64,000 nucleotides of DNA, taken from NCBI RefSeq assembly GCF_025642115.1, contig NZ_CP106753.1:2999501-3063500 (forward strand), written 5' to 3'. The DNA is from Chitiniphilus purpureus (GTDB taxonomy: Bacteria > Pseudomonadota > Gammaproteobacteria > Burkholderiales > Chitinibacteraceae). A program made the position numbers and the translations under genes. The notes beneath the pieces were generated by a model. The model was not told the origin of the DNA. It saw only the letters and a list, made by a program, of their open reading frames with translations, and ran no database searches. Of this stretch, positions 1 through 9,105 are shown piece after piece; the stretch's first letter is position 1, and each line of letters begins with the position of its first letter.

Positions 1-132
1 GTGCACGCCGGGCAGTGCATCCGGTACAGACAGGATGCGTGCATGCAAGGCGCGGTGCCAGGACAGATCCGCCTGCTCCGGGAACACACGACGCCAGGCA
101 ACGGCGCGCCGCAGCGCAAGATTCAGATCCAT
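1..132 (-). CDS. hypothetical protein, N-terminal part only
   Basis: Reading the minus strand from an ATG at 132, an open frame runs 44 codons and leaves the window at base 1. A perfect AGGAGG lies at 138-143, five bases before the ATG, which is why I believe the start. The visible residues begin MDLNLALRRAVAWRRVFPEQ and are rich in Arg, Trp and Leu, with no signal peptide. I do not recognise the family. It is upstream-oriented like hisC but separated from it by about 200 bases with no feature I can support. The rest of the gene is outside the window. Confidence 0.55.
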   Translation of the reverse strand, partial: MDLNLALRRAVAWRRVFPEQADLSWHRALHARILSVPDALPGVH

Positions 133-329
133 GATCGCCTCCTATGCAAACCCACTGAGCGCGGGCGCGCGGCACCATCAATATCGGGGCCGGTGCACCC
201 ACATGGGGACCCCGGCGTCGAATGGCGGCACCGCACGTCAAAGTCTGCCGCGAAGATCGGGGGACAGAGTCTGAGAGCATGGACGAGCGCCTGGCGTTCA
301 GCTTGCCCGATCGCCGGTCTCCTGGCCCC

Positions 330-1430
330 TCAGTCCCCCAGCGCCTCTTCCAGCACGGCGATGAAACGGGCGTTCTCATCGGGCAGGCCGATCGAGACGC
401 GCAACGAATCGGGCATGCCGTAACCGGCCAACGGGCGCACGATCACCCCGCGTTCCAGCATGAAGCGGTTCAGCGCCGGCGCATCGCCACAGTGGAACGT
501 CACGAAGTTGGCCACACTGGGAATGAAGCTCAACCCGAGCCGGACCAAGGCGCTGGTCACTTGCTGCATGCCATCGTTGTTCAGGCGCACCGAGTCGGCG
601 AGGAATACCGAGTCATCGAGCGCGGCGCAGGCGGCGACCTGAGCGAGCAGATTGACATTGAACGGCTGCCGGACGCGATTGAGGATATCGGCCACGGCGG
701 GGCTCGCCAGGCCGAAGCCGACACGCAGCCCCGCAAGGCCGTACGCCTTGGAGAAGGTACGTACCACGATCAGATTGGGAAAACGGCTCAGCCAATGCAG
801 CGAATCGCTGCGCCTCTCGCGCGGCAGGTATTCGGTGTAGGCCTCGTCCAGCACCACCAGCACGTCTTGCGGGCAACCTTCGAGAAACTCCACCAGATCG
901 CCGGGCCGGGCCAGCGTTCCGGTCGGATTGTTGGGGTTGGCGATCCAGACGATCTTGGTCCCAGGGCGGATGGCCTCGCGCATCGCGGCCAGATCGTGCC
1001 CGTAGTCCTGCGCACGTACTTCGATGCCGCCGGCGCCACATGCCTGGGTGACCAGGGGATACACCGCGAACGCATACTGGGAATACACCGAGGAGTCGGC
1101 TGGGGTCAGGAAGGCACGCGCAATCAGCTCAAGCACATCATTGGAGCCGTTGCCAAGTACGATGCACTCGGGCGCCACCCCGAATTTCTGGGCGATCCTG
1201 GCCTTGAGCTCGAAACCGTTGCCGTCCGGATAGCGCGCCGACTCGGCCAACGTGCGTTCCACCGCGGCACGTGCCAGCGGGCTCATGCCCAGCGGATTTT
1301 CATTGGAGGCCAGCTTGATGATGCGGGCCGGGTCCAGATTCATCTCACGCGCCAGTTCCGCGATCGGTTTGCCAGGCTGGTAAGGGGCGATGGCGCGGAC
1401 ATGGTCCGGGGCAAGCTGCTGCAATGACAT
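330..1430 (-). CDS. hisC: histidinol-phosphate aminotransferase
   Basis: A PLP-dependent class I/II aminotransferase of 366 residues, the usual length for HisC. It converts imidazole-acetol phosphate to histidinol phosphate; relatives in this position often also accept aromatic keto acids. Visible motifs are the N-terminal KLASNENPLGMSPLA segment, the cofactor-binding NPNNPTGT stretch, and TFSKAYGLAGLRVGFG, which contains the Schiff-base lysine. I chose the ATG at 1430 because homology begins at MSLQQLAPDHVRAIAPYQPG; the longer open frame upstream does not look like HisC. It sits downstream of pheA and serC in the same direction, an arrangement typical of the betaproteobacterial gyrA-serC-pheA-hisC cluster, here interrupted by a LOG-family gene. 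A role in Phe/Tyr transamination is inferred from that context. Confidence 0.93.
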   Translation of the reverse strand: MSLQQLAPDHVRAIAPYQPGKPIAELAREMNLDPARIIKLASNENPLGMSPLARAAVERTLAESARYPDGNGFELKARIAQKFGVAPECIVLGNGSNDVLELIARAFLTPADSSVYSQYAFAVYPLVTQACGAGGIEVRAQDYGHDLAAMREAIRPGTKIVWIANPNNPTGTLARPGDLVEFLEGCPQDVLVVLDEAYTEYLPRERRSDSLHWLSRFPNLIVVRTFSKAYGLAGLRVGFGLASPAVADILNRVRQPFNVNLLAQVAACAALDDSVFLADSVRLNNDGMQQVTSALVRLGLSFIPSVANFVTFHCGDAPALNRFMLERGVIVRPLAGYGMPDSLRVSIGLPDENARFIAVLEEALGD

Positions 1431-1560
1431 GATCGATCCGACGGGCAGGTGGAAAAACCGCCAGTGTACCGGGCGCCAGCGGTGCCGAACCAGCAGCGGC
1501 GTCACAGCCTGGCAGGCCCGCCCTTCCGGCGGCCAAGGGCACGCCAGCGATGACGCGCGG

Positions 1561-2148
1561 TCAGCCGCGTGCCGACACGTCGGTACGGCGCCAATGTCCC
1601 GGGCTAGCCGGTATGGCCGCCAAGGCCGCCAGCAGCGTGTCGGCAGAGCCTGCCAGCACCAGGCGCTCGACTTCGGCCGGCGCGACGAATCCTTGAGCTG
1701 CGGCATGACGCACGAACGCCAGCAAGGCATCGAAATACCCGGCCACGTTGAGCAGCCCGGCCGGTTTGCCATGCAGGCCGATCTGGGCCCAGGTCAGGAT
1801 CTCGAACCACTCGTCCAACGTACCAAACCCACCCGGCATGGCGATGAAGGCATCGGCGAGCTCGACCATGCGCGCCTTGCGCGCGTGCATCGAGTCGACC
1901 ACGATCAGCTCGCTCAAGCCGCCATGCGCCAACTCGCGCTCGACCATGAAATGCGGAATCACCCCGATCACGCGGCCGCCGGCGTGCAGCGCCGCATCGG
2001 CAAGCTCACCCATGAGCCCGACCCTGCCACCGCCGTACACCAGGGTACGCCCGCTTTGGGCAAGCATCGCACCCAGCGTGCGCGCCGCCACGGTGTAGAT
2101 GGGTTCACCGCCATGCCGCGCCCCGCAGAAGACAGCCACATGTTGCAT
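1561..2148 (-). CDS. LOG family (TIGR00730) nucleotide phosphoribohydrolase-like protein
   Basis: A 195-residue Rossmann-fold protein of the LOG/YgdH-like family. These enzymes hydrolyse nucleoside 5'-monophosphates to a free base and ribose 5-phosphate; several are called cytokinin-activating enzymes. The family signatures are clear: GGGRVGLMGELADAAL near residue 40 and PGGFGTLDE near residue 105. The start at 2148 has an AGGAGAG ribosome-binding site five bases upstream and gives the expected MQHVAVFCGA N-terminus. It lies between pheA and hisC, about 110 and 130 bases from each, so co-transcription is plausible, but no functional link to aromatic biosynthesis is known. The exact substrate cannot be told from sequence. 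Confidence 0.88.
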   Translation of the reverse strand: MQHVAVFCGARHGGEPIYTVAARTLGAMLAQSGRTLVYGGGRVGLMGELADAALHAGGRVIGVIPHFMVERELAHGGLSELIVVDSMHARKARMVELADAFIAMPGGFGTLDEWFEILTWAQIGLHGKPAGLLNVAGYFDALLAFVRHAAAQGFVAPAEVERLVLAGSADTLLAALAAIPASPGHWRRTDVSARG

Positions 2149-2256
2149 CCGGTCTCTCCTTACATCCAGGGTACCGCCCCACCCCGGCCATGCGGCCAGG
2201 TACACGATGGCGTTGGACTGCGTACCCGGCCGTCCTGTCGGGGACGACCGGCAAAA

Positions 2257-3333
2257 CTAGAGCACTGCCTGCGGATAGCTGCCCAGCACCTTGACGAAGG
2301 CCGCCACCGCGCGCAGCTCGGACAGCGCATGCTGCAGCCCCGGTTCATCGGCATGGCCTTCCACGTCGACGAAGAACAGGTACTCCCATAATCCGGTACG
2401 GCTCGGGCGCGATTCGAACTTGGTCATCGATACCGCATGACGCGCCAGTGGCTCGACCAATGCATGCAGTGCGCCGGGGCGGTTGGAGGCCGAGAGCACG
2501 AGCGAGGTCTTATCGCGGCCCGACACCCCGGTCTGCTGCTGGCCCAGCACCAGGAAGCGCGTGGTGTTGTTCGGCTCGTCCTCGACATTCTGCGCCAGCT
2601 TGAACAGCCCGAAGCGCTCGGCCGCCGCATCGCCTGCCAGCGCCGCGGCATCCGGGTCCAGACTGGCCAGCCGGGCCGCCTCGGCATTGCTCGCCACCGA
2701 GATGCGCGCCACGTCGGCCGGCAGATTCTTGTTCAGCCATTCGTGGCATTGCGCCAGGCTTTGCGCATGCGAGTACACCCGGTTGATCCCCTGCTTGCCC
2801 TCGGCCGCGCGCAGCAGGTGGTGATGGATGCGCAACACCACCTCACCGCAGATCCTGAGCGGGGTGTTGACCATCAGATCCAGCGTGCGCCCGACGGCCC
2901 CCTCGGTTGAATTCTCGACCGGCGCGACCACATAGTCGGCCGCACCTGCCTCCACCGCGCGGAACGCCTCGTCGATCGATGCGCACGCCTGGGTCGTCGC
3001 TGCGTGGCCGAAATGCTTGATCGCCGCGGCCTGGCTGAAGGTGCCCTCCGGTCCCAGGAAGGCGATGGTCAGCGGCCGCTCCAGTGCAAGGCACGCCGAC
3101 ATGACTTCACGGAACAGCTTGGCCACGGTCTCGTCGGACAATGGCCCGCCGTTGAGCGACTTGATACGTGCAAGCACCTGCGCTTCCCGTTCCGGCCGGT
3201 AGACGACGCCGCCGCCCTTGATCTCGCCGATGGTGCGGGCGTGCCGGGCACGCGCGTTGAGCAGCTCCAGAATCCGTGCGTCGATGCCATCGATGGCATC
3301 GCGCTCCTGCTTGAGTCGTTGTTCCTGGTCCAT
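2257..3333 (-). CDS. pheA: bifunctional chorismate mutase / prephenate dehydratase (P-protein)
   Basis: Converts chorismate to prephenate and then to phenylpyruvate, the committed branch to phenylalanine. The 358 residues fall into an AroQ-type chorismate mutase (about 1-90, with the DAIDGIDARILELLNARA helix), a prephenate dehydratase domain (about 91-270, with ENSTEGAVGRTLDLM and the NNTTRFLVL motif) and a C-terminal ACT domain with GALHALVEP and ESRPSRTGLWEY, the usual phenylalanine-sensing motifs. Feedback inhibition by Phe is therefore likely. I chose the ATG at 3333; a TTG seven codons upstream is possible but would overlap the preceding gene's stop. Only four bases separate it from the small membrane-protein gene upstream, so translation may be coupled. 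Confidence 0.95.
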   Translation of the reverse strand: MDQEQRLKQERDAIDGIDARILELLNARARHARTIGEIKGGGVVYRPEREAQVLARIKSLNGGPLSDETVAKLFREVMSACLALERPLTIAFLGPEGTFSQAAAIKHFGHAATTQACASIDEAFRAVEAGAADYVVAPVENSTEGAVGRTLDLMVNTPLRICGEVVLRIHHHLLRAAEGKQGINRVYSHAQSLAQCHEWLNKNLPADVARISVASNAEAARLASLDPDAAALAGDAAAERFGLFKLAQNVEDEPNNTTRFLVLGQQQTGVSGRDKTSLVLSASNRPGALHALVEPLARHAVSMTKFESRPSRTGLWEYLFFVDVEGHADEPGLQHALSELRAVAAFVKVLGSYPQAVL

Positions 3334-3337
3334 AGGT

Positions 3338-3541
3338 CTATTTGTTCGGATCAAAAAGCGCGGCGTCGACGATCGACCACAGGTGGATCAGCCAGCCCAG
3401 CCAGATCACCCAGAGCACCGCCGCAAAGATGAACATCAGTGCAGCCTTGAGCACCCGCCCTTGCAGCAGCTGACCCAACCCCGGGATGAAGAAGCTTGCC
3501 AGCGCCGCCAGTACGTTGCCGCCCGAACCCTGTCCAGCCAT
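3338..3541 (-). CDS. small membrane protein of unknown function
   Basis: A 67-residue protein with a GGAGG ribosome-binding site seven bases before its ATG. A glycine-rich start (MAGQGSGGN) is followed by two hydrophobic segments, LAALASFFIPGLGQLLQG and a long Ala/Leu/Trp-rich helix ending IHLWSIVDAALF. The IPGLGQL(L)QG pattern resembles short TM2/DUF5683-type membrane proteins, but I cannot name a family with confidence. It sits tightly between serC (16 bases) and pheA (4 bases), so it is almost certainly part of that operon. No function is assigned. Confidence 0.75.
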   Translation of the reverse strand: MAGQGSGGNVLAALASFFIPGLGQLLQGRVLKAALMFIFAAVLWVIWLGWLIHLWSIVDAALFDPNK

Positions 3542-3557
3542 GCCGACACCTCCGTCT

Positions 3558-4637
3558 TCAACCGTGCGTCTTCTCGAATTCACGCAGATAGTCGCACAAC
3601 GCCTTCACGCCTTCGAGCGGCATGGCGTTGTAGATCGACGCCCGCATGCCGCCGACCGAGCGATGGCCTTTGAGCTGCAGCAGCCCACGCGCCTTGGCGC
3701 CTTCCAGGAAGGCATCATCCAGGCGGTCTTCGGTCAGGCGGAACGGCACGTTCATGCGCGACCGGTACGGCCTGTCCACTGGGCAATGGTAGAAGCCCGA
3801 CGCATCCAGCGTCTCGTACAGCAGCGCGGCCTTCTCGATGTTGCGCTGAGCGATGCCGGCCAGACCGCCTTGTTCGAGCAGCCACTTGAACACAAGGCCG
3901 GCAACATAGATGGCGAAGGTGGGCGGCGTGTTGTAAAGCGAATCGGCCGCCGCATGCACCTGATAATCCAGCATGGTCGGCGTAGCGGCGCGCGCACGGC
4001 CCAGCAGGTCGTCGCGCACGATCGCCAGGGTCAGCCCCGACGGTCCGATGTTCTTCTGCGCGCCCGCATAAATCAGCCCGAAGCGCGAAACGTCCAGCGG
4101 CTGCGACAGGATGTTGGACGACATGTCGCAGACGAGTGGTGCCTGCGATTGCGGCACGAACGGAAACTCGACGCCACCGATGGTCTCATTCGAGCAATAG
4201 TGCAGATATGCCGCCTTGCTGCTGTGCTGCCACTGCGCCTCATCAGGAATCGAGGTGAAACGACCGGCCTCGCCGCTCGCCACGACGTGCACGTTCGCGT
4301 AGCGGCGGGCCTCCTTGATCGCGATCCTGGACCAGTGGCCGGTATCGACATAGTCGACCGTGTCGCCTTCCTGGGCTAGATTGAGCGGCACCATGGCGAA
4401 ATGGAAGTGCGCGCCCCCTTGCATGAAGAGCACGGTGTAGTCCGATGGCAGCGCCAGCAGCTTGCGCAGGTCCGCCTCGGCCTCGGTGATGATCTGCGTG
4501 AACTCGCGGCCGCGATGACTCATTTCCATCACGCTCATGCCGGTGCCATGCCAGTCGGTCAGCTCGGCCTGGGCAGCCAGCATGACTTCGCGCGGCAGTA
4601 CCGCCGGGCCGGAGCTGAAGTTGTACACCTGGGTCAT
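3558..4637 (-). CDS. serC: phosphoserine aminotransferase
   Basis: Transfers the amino group from glutamate to 3-phosphohydroxypyruvate in serine biosynthesis, and also acts in the pyridoxal phosphate pathway. The 359-residue length is standard. It opens with YNFSSGPAVLP, contains the PLP lysine in YAGAQKNIGPSG, and ends with RASIYNAMPLEGV followed by the usual C-terminal helix. The ATG at 4637 is preceded by AGGAGA at a five-base spacing; a GTG directly upstream is the less likely start. It is part of the minus-strand run between the DUF2059 gene (25 bases) and the small membrane-protein gene (16 bases). Confidence 0.96.
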   Translation of the reverse strand: MTQVYNFSSGPAVLPREVMLAAQAELTDWHGTGMSVMEMSHRGREFTQIITEAEADLRKLLALPSDYTVLFMQGGAHFHFAMVPLNLAQEGDTVDYVDTGHWSRIAIKEARRYANVHVVASGEAGRFTSIPDEAQWQHSSKAAYLHYCSNETIGGVEFPFVPQSQAPLVCDMSSNILSQPLDVSRFGLIYAGAQKNIGPSGLTLAIVRDDLLGRARAATPTMLDYQVHAAADSLYNTPPTFAIYVAGLVFKWLLEQGGLAGIAQRNIEKAALLYETLDASGFYHCPVDRPYRSRMNVPFRLTEDRLDDAFLEGAKARGLLQLKGHRSVGGMRASIYNAMPLEGVKALCDYLREFEKTHG

Positions 4638-4662
4638 CACGTTCTCCTGTGCTGTGGCAACG

Positions 4663-5220
4663 TTACTTGGCAGCCTTGACCTTGGCGGCCAGCGCCTCGA
4701 ATTCCTTCTGGATCTCCGGCGCCAGGCTTTGCATCTGCGCCTGTACCCGGGGCATGGTCTTTTGCATCGTCATGCGCATGATCTCGGGCAGCTTGGTCAG
4801 CGTCTTCTGCCCGGTAGGCGTGCGATAGAACGTGGCAATGTCCCGGATCTCGTCGGCGGTGAAATGCTCGGCCATCACGTCGATGGTCAAGGCTTGCGTC
4901 TCGCTGTACGGCAATGCCGCATCGATACGCACCCGGACCATCGCAGTCACGCGCTTGGACAACGCGGGCAGCTCCTGCTCGAGCACCGCACGCTGCGCAG
5001 CACTCATCTTGACACTGCCGAACACTTGGCGGGTCTGCTGCGACAGCATCACCGGCAGCTCACTCAGCAACGACTTCAAGGTGTCTTCGTGCACCTTGCG
5101 ATAGTTCATCACCTCCAGCAGCTGCTGCGCCTCGGCGCGGGCATCCTCGTTCGCCGCCAGTGCCGGAAGGGCGGCAAGGCAGGCGGCGGCAAATATCGTG
5201 GCACGGATCAGGCGACGCAT
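4663..5220 (-). CDS. secreted DUF2059 domain protein
   Basis: A 185-residue protein with a Sec signal peptide (Arg-Arg start, hydrophobic core, cut after ALPALA at about residue 22). The mature part is helical and fits the DUF2059 family: a conserved region around HFTADEIRDIATFYRTPTGQKTLTKLP, followed by a Met/Gln-rich helix. DUF2059 proteins are periplasmic and have no established biochemical role. The gene is 25 bases upstream of serC in the same direction. Confidence 0.85.
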   Translation of the reverse strand: MRRLIRATIFAAACLAALPALAANEDARAEAQQLLEVMNYRKVHEDTLKSLLSELPVMLSQQTRQVFGSVKMSAAQRAVLEQELPALSKRVTAMVRVRIDAALPYSETQALTIDVMAEHFTADEIRDIATFYRTPTGQKTLTKLPEIMRMTMQKTMPRVQAQMQSLAPEIQKEFEALAAKVKAAK

Positions 5221-5257
5221 CGCAACTCCTTGGATGGGAAACAGTTTGGCAACGGCA

Positions 5258-5698
5258 TCAGGACAGCAGAAAGTGAGCGCGGGCGGCCGCGACCGGTTTA
5301 TCCGGATCGTCCTGCCAGGCGCTCATCAGCACGTTGGCGACCCGCTTGCCCTGGCGCACGATCTCGCAGCGGCCGTACAGGGCCTGCGGCTTGCCACTGC
5401 GCAGATAATCGATCGAAAAGTCGATCACCTTGGGCACGCGGGTGGTATCGGTGGCAGCAAGGAGCGTGAAGATGGCGGCGTTCTCCAGAAAACCGCCGAT
5501 CACGCCGCCGTGCAGCGCGGGCAGGAGCACATTGCCGATATTCGATGCCTGGAACGGCAGCGTGAACAGCAGGCCATCGCCGGTCTGGGCCATGGTCATG
5601 CCGATAGTGCGGGCATAGGGAATCGCCTGCAGCACCGCTTGGTAGTCGCCGCTGGCGCGCGCCTGCTGCCAGCATTGCTTGATCTGCAGGTCGGTCAT
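5258..5698 (-). CDS. PaaI-type hotdog-fold thioesterase
   Basis: A 146-residue single hotdog domain. The signature HGGVIGGFLENAA (around residues 70-82) matches the HGG-x-helix of PaaI/YbgC-like acyl-CoA thioesterases, with Glu in place of the more common Asp. Enzymes of this family hydrolyse small acyl-CoAs; the substrate is unknown here. Its ATG overlaps the stop of the upstream paralogue (ATGA at 5695-5698), showing translational coupling. The pair looks like a tandem duplication that has diverged. Confidence 0.85.
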   Translation of the reverse strand: MTDLQIKQCWQQARASGDYQAVLQAIPYARTIGMTMAQTGDGLLFTLPFQASNIGNVLLPALHGGVIGGFLENAAIFTLLAATDTTRVPKVIDFSIDYLRSGKPQALYGRCEIVRQGKRVANVLMSAWQDDPDKPVAAARAHFLLS

Positions 5699-6132
5699 GC
5701 CGCCCCTCCGACCGCGGTACGCATGAAGGTGCCGACACCGTGCGCGATCTCGCGCTCACCCTGATAGGCCAACGCACGCGTGAAGGCGATCTGGCCCGTC
5801 AACCGATAGCACTCGGCGCGACACAGGATGGGCTCGTCAGGCTTGGCCGCCCGCAGATAGTCGATGCGCAGATCGAGCGTGGCCACGCTTTCCGGCTGAT
5901 CGAGCAGGGTGTAGATGCAGGTGCCGCTCGCGGTATCGATCAGCGTCGTCACCGCACCGCCATGGACCACGCCCGACTCGGGATCGCCGATGATCCCTTC
6001 GGAATACGGCAGCTTGAGCAAGACCCAGCCGGCGTCGGCCGCCACGTATTCCAGGCCCAGCGCCCGGCAATGCGGCAGGGTCATGAACCATTGGTAGAGC
6101 TGTTCGAAGAACGGCGGATGGGCGACGGACAT
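5695..6132 (-). CDS. PaaI-type hotdog-fold thioesterase, second copy
   Basis: A 145-residue hotdog protein with a canonical motif VVHGGAVTTLIDTASG (about residues 60-75), in which the Asp is the expected catalytic residue. It lies 17 bases downstream of gyrA and overlaps the next thioesterase gene by four bases, so the two probably act as a coupled pair, perhaps as a hetero-oligomer. Substrate is unknown. The pair differs at the catalytic acidic residue (Asp here, Glu in the neighbour). Confidence 0.87.
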   Translation of the reverse strand: MSVAHPPFFEQLYQWFMTLPHCRALGLEYVAADAGWVLLKLPYSEGIIGDPESGVVHGGAVTTLIDTASGTCIYTLLDQPESVATLDLRIDYLRAAKPDEPILCRAECYRLTGQIAFTRALAYQGEREIAHGVGTFMRTAVGGAA

Positions 6133-6149
6133 GGCAACCGGGCCCGCGA

Positions 6150-8780
6150 TCAGGCGTCGCCGCCGGTTTCTGGTTGATCGGGCGCCTGGCCATCGAGCAT
6201 TTCCTGGCCATCGAGCATTTCGGGCGGGCTTTCCTCCTCGCTCTCGGCCACCTTCTGCAAGCCCGAAAGCTTCTCGCCCTCGTCCAGATTGATCAGACGT
6301 ACGCCTTGCGCGGCGCGGCCGGTCTCACGGATCTCAGATACGCGGGTGCGGATCAGCACCCCGCCCGTCGTAATCAGCATCAGGTGGTCCGATTCCTCGA
6401 CCAGCGTAGCGGCCACGAGCTTGCCGTTGCGCTCGCCGGTATCGATGGCGATCACGCCTTGCGTACCGCGGCTGGTAAGCCGGTAGTCGCCGATCGGGGT
6501 GCGCTTGCCGTAACCGTTCTCGGTCGCGGTGAGCACCTGCTGCTGCTCGTTCCCCGCCACCAGCAGCGAGATCACCCGCTGGCCGGATTGCAGCGCCATG
6601 CCACGTACCCCGGTGGCCGCCCGGCCCATCGCCCGCACATCGGTTTCGACAAAGCGCACCGACTTGCCGGTATCGGAGAACAACATCACTTGATCGCCAC
6701 CCTGGGTCAGTGCCACACCGATCAGATCGTCGCCGTCTTCGATGTTGATGGCGATGATGCCCTTTCTCATCGGACGCGAATAATCGGTGAGCGGTGTCTT
6801 CTTGACCGTCCCGTTGGCGGTGGCCATGAACACATACTGGTCGTCGCGGAACTCCTTGACCGGCAGCACGGCGCTGATCTTCTCGCCGTCCTGCAATGGC
6901 AGCAGGTTGAGGATGGGCTTGCCACGGCTGGTACGCCCGCCCTGTGGCAGTTCATAGACCTTGAGCCAATACACCCGGCCCAGCGACGAGAAACACAGGA
7001 TGTAGTTGTGGGTGTTGGCCACGAACAACTGGTCGATGAAGTCGTCGTCCTTGGTCGCCGCCGCCTGCTTGCCACGCCCGCCGCGCCGCTGCGCGCCGTA
7101 CTCATCCATCGGCGTGGCTTTGATGTAACCGCCGTGGGTGAGCGTCACCACCATGTCCTGCGGCGTGATCAGGTCTTCGATGCACAGATCCTCGCCATGG
7201 GCGATGATCTCGGAGCGGCGCGTATCGCCGTACTGCTCCTTCACCTGGGCCAACTCGTCGGCGATGATCTGGGTGACCCGCTCGGGCCGCGCCAGGATGT
7301 CGAGCAGATCGACGATCCTGTCCATCACCTCGCGGTACTCGCCGACGATCTTGTCCTGCTCCAATCCGGTGAGACGCTGCAGACGCAATTCCAGGATGGC
7401 CTGCGCCTGCGCATCCGACAACAGATAGCCTCGCTCGCCCAGGCCGAACTCGGGCAACAGCCCATCGGGGCGGGAAGCGCTGATGTCGGTCCGTGCGAGC
7501 ATCTCCTCGACCAACGTCGAGCGCCAGGCACGGCCCATCAGCGCCGCCTTGGCCTCGGGCGGCGTCGCGGCGGCCTTGATCAGCGCGATGATCTCATCCA
7601 CGTTGGACAGCGCCACCGCGAGACCCTCAAGGATATGGCCGCGCTCGCGCGCCTTGCGCAATTCGAAGATGGTGCGGCGGTTGACCACCTCGCGCCGGTG
7701 CCGCAGGAAGCACTCGAGCACCTGTTTCAGGTTCAGCAGGCGCGGCTGGCCATCGACCAGCGCCACCATGTTGATGCCGAAGCTGTCCTGCAGCTGGGTA
7801 TGCTTGTACAGATTGTTGAGTACCACGTCGGGCATTTCGCCGCGCTTGAGCTCGATGACCACACGCATGCCGGAACGATCCGATTCGTCGCGGATCTCCG
7901 AAATCCCCTCGAGCACCTTTTCGCGCACCAATTCGCCGATGCGCTCCAGCAGCTTGGCCTTGTTGACCTGGTAGGGCAGCTCGTCCACCACGATCATCTG
8001 TCGGTCCGCACTTCTGACAATCTCTTCGAAGTGGCAACGCGCACGCATCACCACGCGGCCGCGACCGGTGCGGTAACCCTCGCGTACGCCGGCCACGCCG
8101 TAGATGATCCCCGCGGTGGGGAAATCGGGGGCCGGGATCAGATCGATCAGCTCATCGACCCCCATCTCAGGCTGGGCAAGCAACGCCAGCGCGCCATCGA
8201 TCACCTCGCCAAGATTGTGCGGCGGGATATTGGTCGCCATGCCCACGGCAATGCCGGACGAGCCGTTGACAAGCAGTGCCGGGATGCGTGTCGGCAGCAC
8301 CGTCGGCTCCAGCTCCTTCTCATCGTAGTTGGGCGTGAAATCGACGGTTTCCTTATCGATATCGGCCAGCAGTTCGCCCGCAATGCGTGAGAGGCGGCAC
8401 TCGGTATACCGATAGGCTGCGGCGAAATCGCCATCGATCGAGCCGAAATTACCCTGCCCGTCGATCAGCATGTAGCGCAACGAGAAATCCTGCGCCATCC
8501 GCACCAGCGCCTCATAAGCCGCGCTGTCGCCATGAGGATGGTATTTACCGAGGACATCCCCAATTACACGTGCACATTTCACATACGGTCTATTCCAGAC
8601 GTTGTTACTCTCATGCATAGCGAACAGGATGCGGCGGTGTACCGGCTTCAGGCCATCGCGCACATCGGGCAACGCCCGCCCGACGATCACGCTCATGGCG
8701 TAATCCAGGTATGAACGACGCATTTCCTCTTCGAGACTGACAGGAATTGTTTCTTTGGCGAAGCTGGTATGTTCGGACAT
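6150..8780 (-). CDS. gyrA: DNA gyrase subunit A
   Basis: The 876-residue breakage-reunion subunit of gyrase, which introduces negative supercoils with GyrB. Seen in order: the winged-helix domain with [12 protein letters not shown], the catalytic tyrosine Y125 in AAYRYTE, the coiled-coil region, and a C-terminal beta-pinwheel with the GyrA-box QRRGGRGK. Ser86 and Glu90 correspond to Escherichia coli Ser83 and Asp87 of the quinolone-resistance region; the second position carries Glu rather than the usual Asp. The C-terminal tail is acidic and contains an EMLDGQ sextet repeated exactly twice, encoded by a perfect 18-base tandem duplication. It leads the minus-strand block and is divergent from the OmpA-family gene. 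Confidence 0.97.
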   Translation of the reverse strand: MSEHTSFAKETIPVSLEEEMRRSYLDYAMSVIVGRALPDVRDGLKPVHRRILFAMHESNNVWNRPYVKCARVIGDVLGKYHPHGDSAAYEALVRMAQDFSLRYMLIDGQGNFGSIDGDFAAAYRYTECRLSRIAGELLADIDKETVDFTPNYDEKELEPTVLPTRIPALLVNGSSGIAVGMATNIPPHNLGEVIDGALALLAQPEMGVDELIDLIPAPDFPTAGIIYGVAGVREGYRTGRGRVVMRARCHFEEIVRSADRQMIVVDELPYQVNKAKLLERIGELVREKVLEGISEIRDESDRSGMRVVIELKRGEMPDVVLNNLYKHTQLQDSFGINMVALVDGQPRLLNLKQVLECFLRHRREVVNRRTIFELRKARERGHILEGLAVALSNVDEIIALIKAAATPPEAKAALMGRAWRSTLVEEMLARTDISASRPDGLLPEFGLGERGYLLSDAQAQAILELRLQRLTGLEQDKIVGEYREVMDRIVDLLDILARPERVTQIIADELAQVKEQYGDTRRSEIIAHGEDLCIEDLITPQDMVVTLTHGGYIKATPMDEYGAQRRGGRGKQAAATKDDDFIDQLFVANTHNYILCFSSLGRVYWLKVYELPQGGRTSRGKPILNLLPLQDGEKISAVLPVKEFRDDQYVFMATANGTVKKTPLTDYSRPMRKGIIAINIEDGDDLIGVALTQGGDQVMLFSDTGKSVRFVETDVRAMGRAATGVRGMALQSGQRVISLLVAGNEQQQVLTATENGYGKRTPIGDYRLTSRGTQGVIAIDTGERNGKLVAATLVEESDHLMLITTGGVLIRTRVSEIRETGRAAQGVRLINLDEGEKLSGLQKVAESEEESPPEMLDGQEMLDGQAPDQPETGGDA
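6186..6221. repeat. perfect 18-bp tandem duplication in the 3' end of gyrA
   Basis: Two identical 18-base units lie head to tail (6186-6203 and 6204-6221) and encode EMLDGQ twice in the acidic GyrA tail. The identity at DNA level, including third positions, suggests a recent slippage or duplication event. It keeps the reading frame. Confidence 0.95.
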
Positions 8781-9105
8781 CTTTCAGGACCGTTAAGAGC
8801 GGGCTTTCGCGCAGATGGCGAAACGGGAGGAAGCCCCCAGGCCGCTTCGGGCGCGCGACAAGGAGGACATCTGCAAATAACCGAGGGCAAGTTTAACACG
8901 CGTCCGGAAGCGCTCCAATTTTGCGTACCGGCTCAGGAAAATTCACGGCGTCTTGATTTGCATACGGAAAAGTTAAGACACTAGAATATGCAACGTTACT
9001 GATTGATTGGATGGAACTTACTCGTATCCGTATCAATCGTTCTCACAAACCTAATAAGGCAGCTGTCTTGCCGGGCTTACAACGAAACTACTAAGGAGAA
9101 AAACT
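8781..9105. other. divergent intergenic region gyrA / OmpA-family gene
   Basis: About 325 bases between the gyrA start and the OmpA-family start. The right-hand half is noticeably AT-rich for this genome and holds the OmpA promoter candidate annotated separately, with TSS-to-ATG leaving an mRNA leader of roughly 110 bases. I see no clear promoter elements for gyrA. Confidence 0.6.
8958..8987 (+). promoter_or_regulatory. putative sigma-70 promoter of the OmpA-family gene
   Basis: A TTGCAT -35 element (8958-8963) and a TAGAAT -10 element (8982-8987) are separated by 18 bases. They lie in an AT-rich stretch upstream of a strongly ribosome-bound, abundant outer-membrane-type protein gene. This rests on sequence match only. 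Confidence 0.5.

Noticed and set aside
6174..8390. A 738-residue plus-strand frame opposite gyrA
   Set aside because: Shadow of gyrA with His/Gln/Leu-rich product; no motif.
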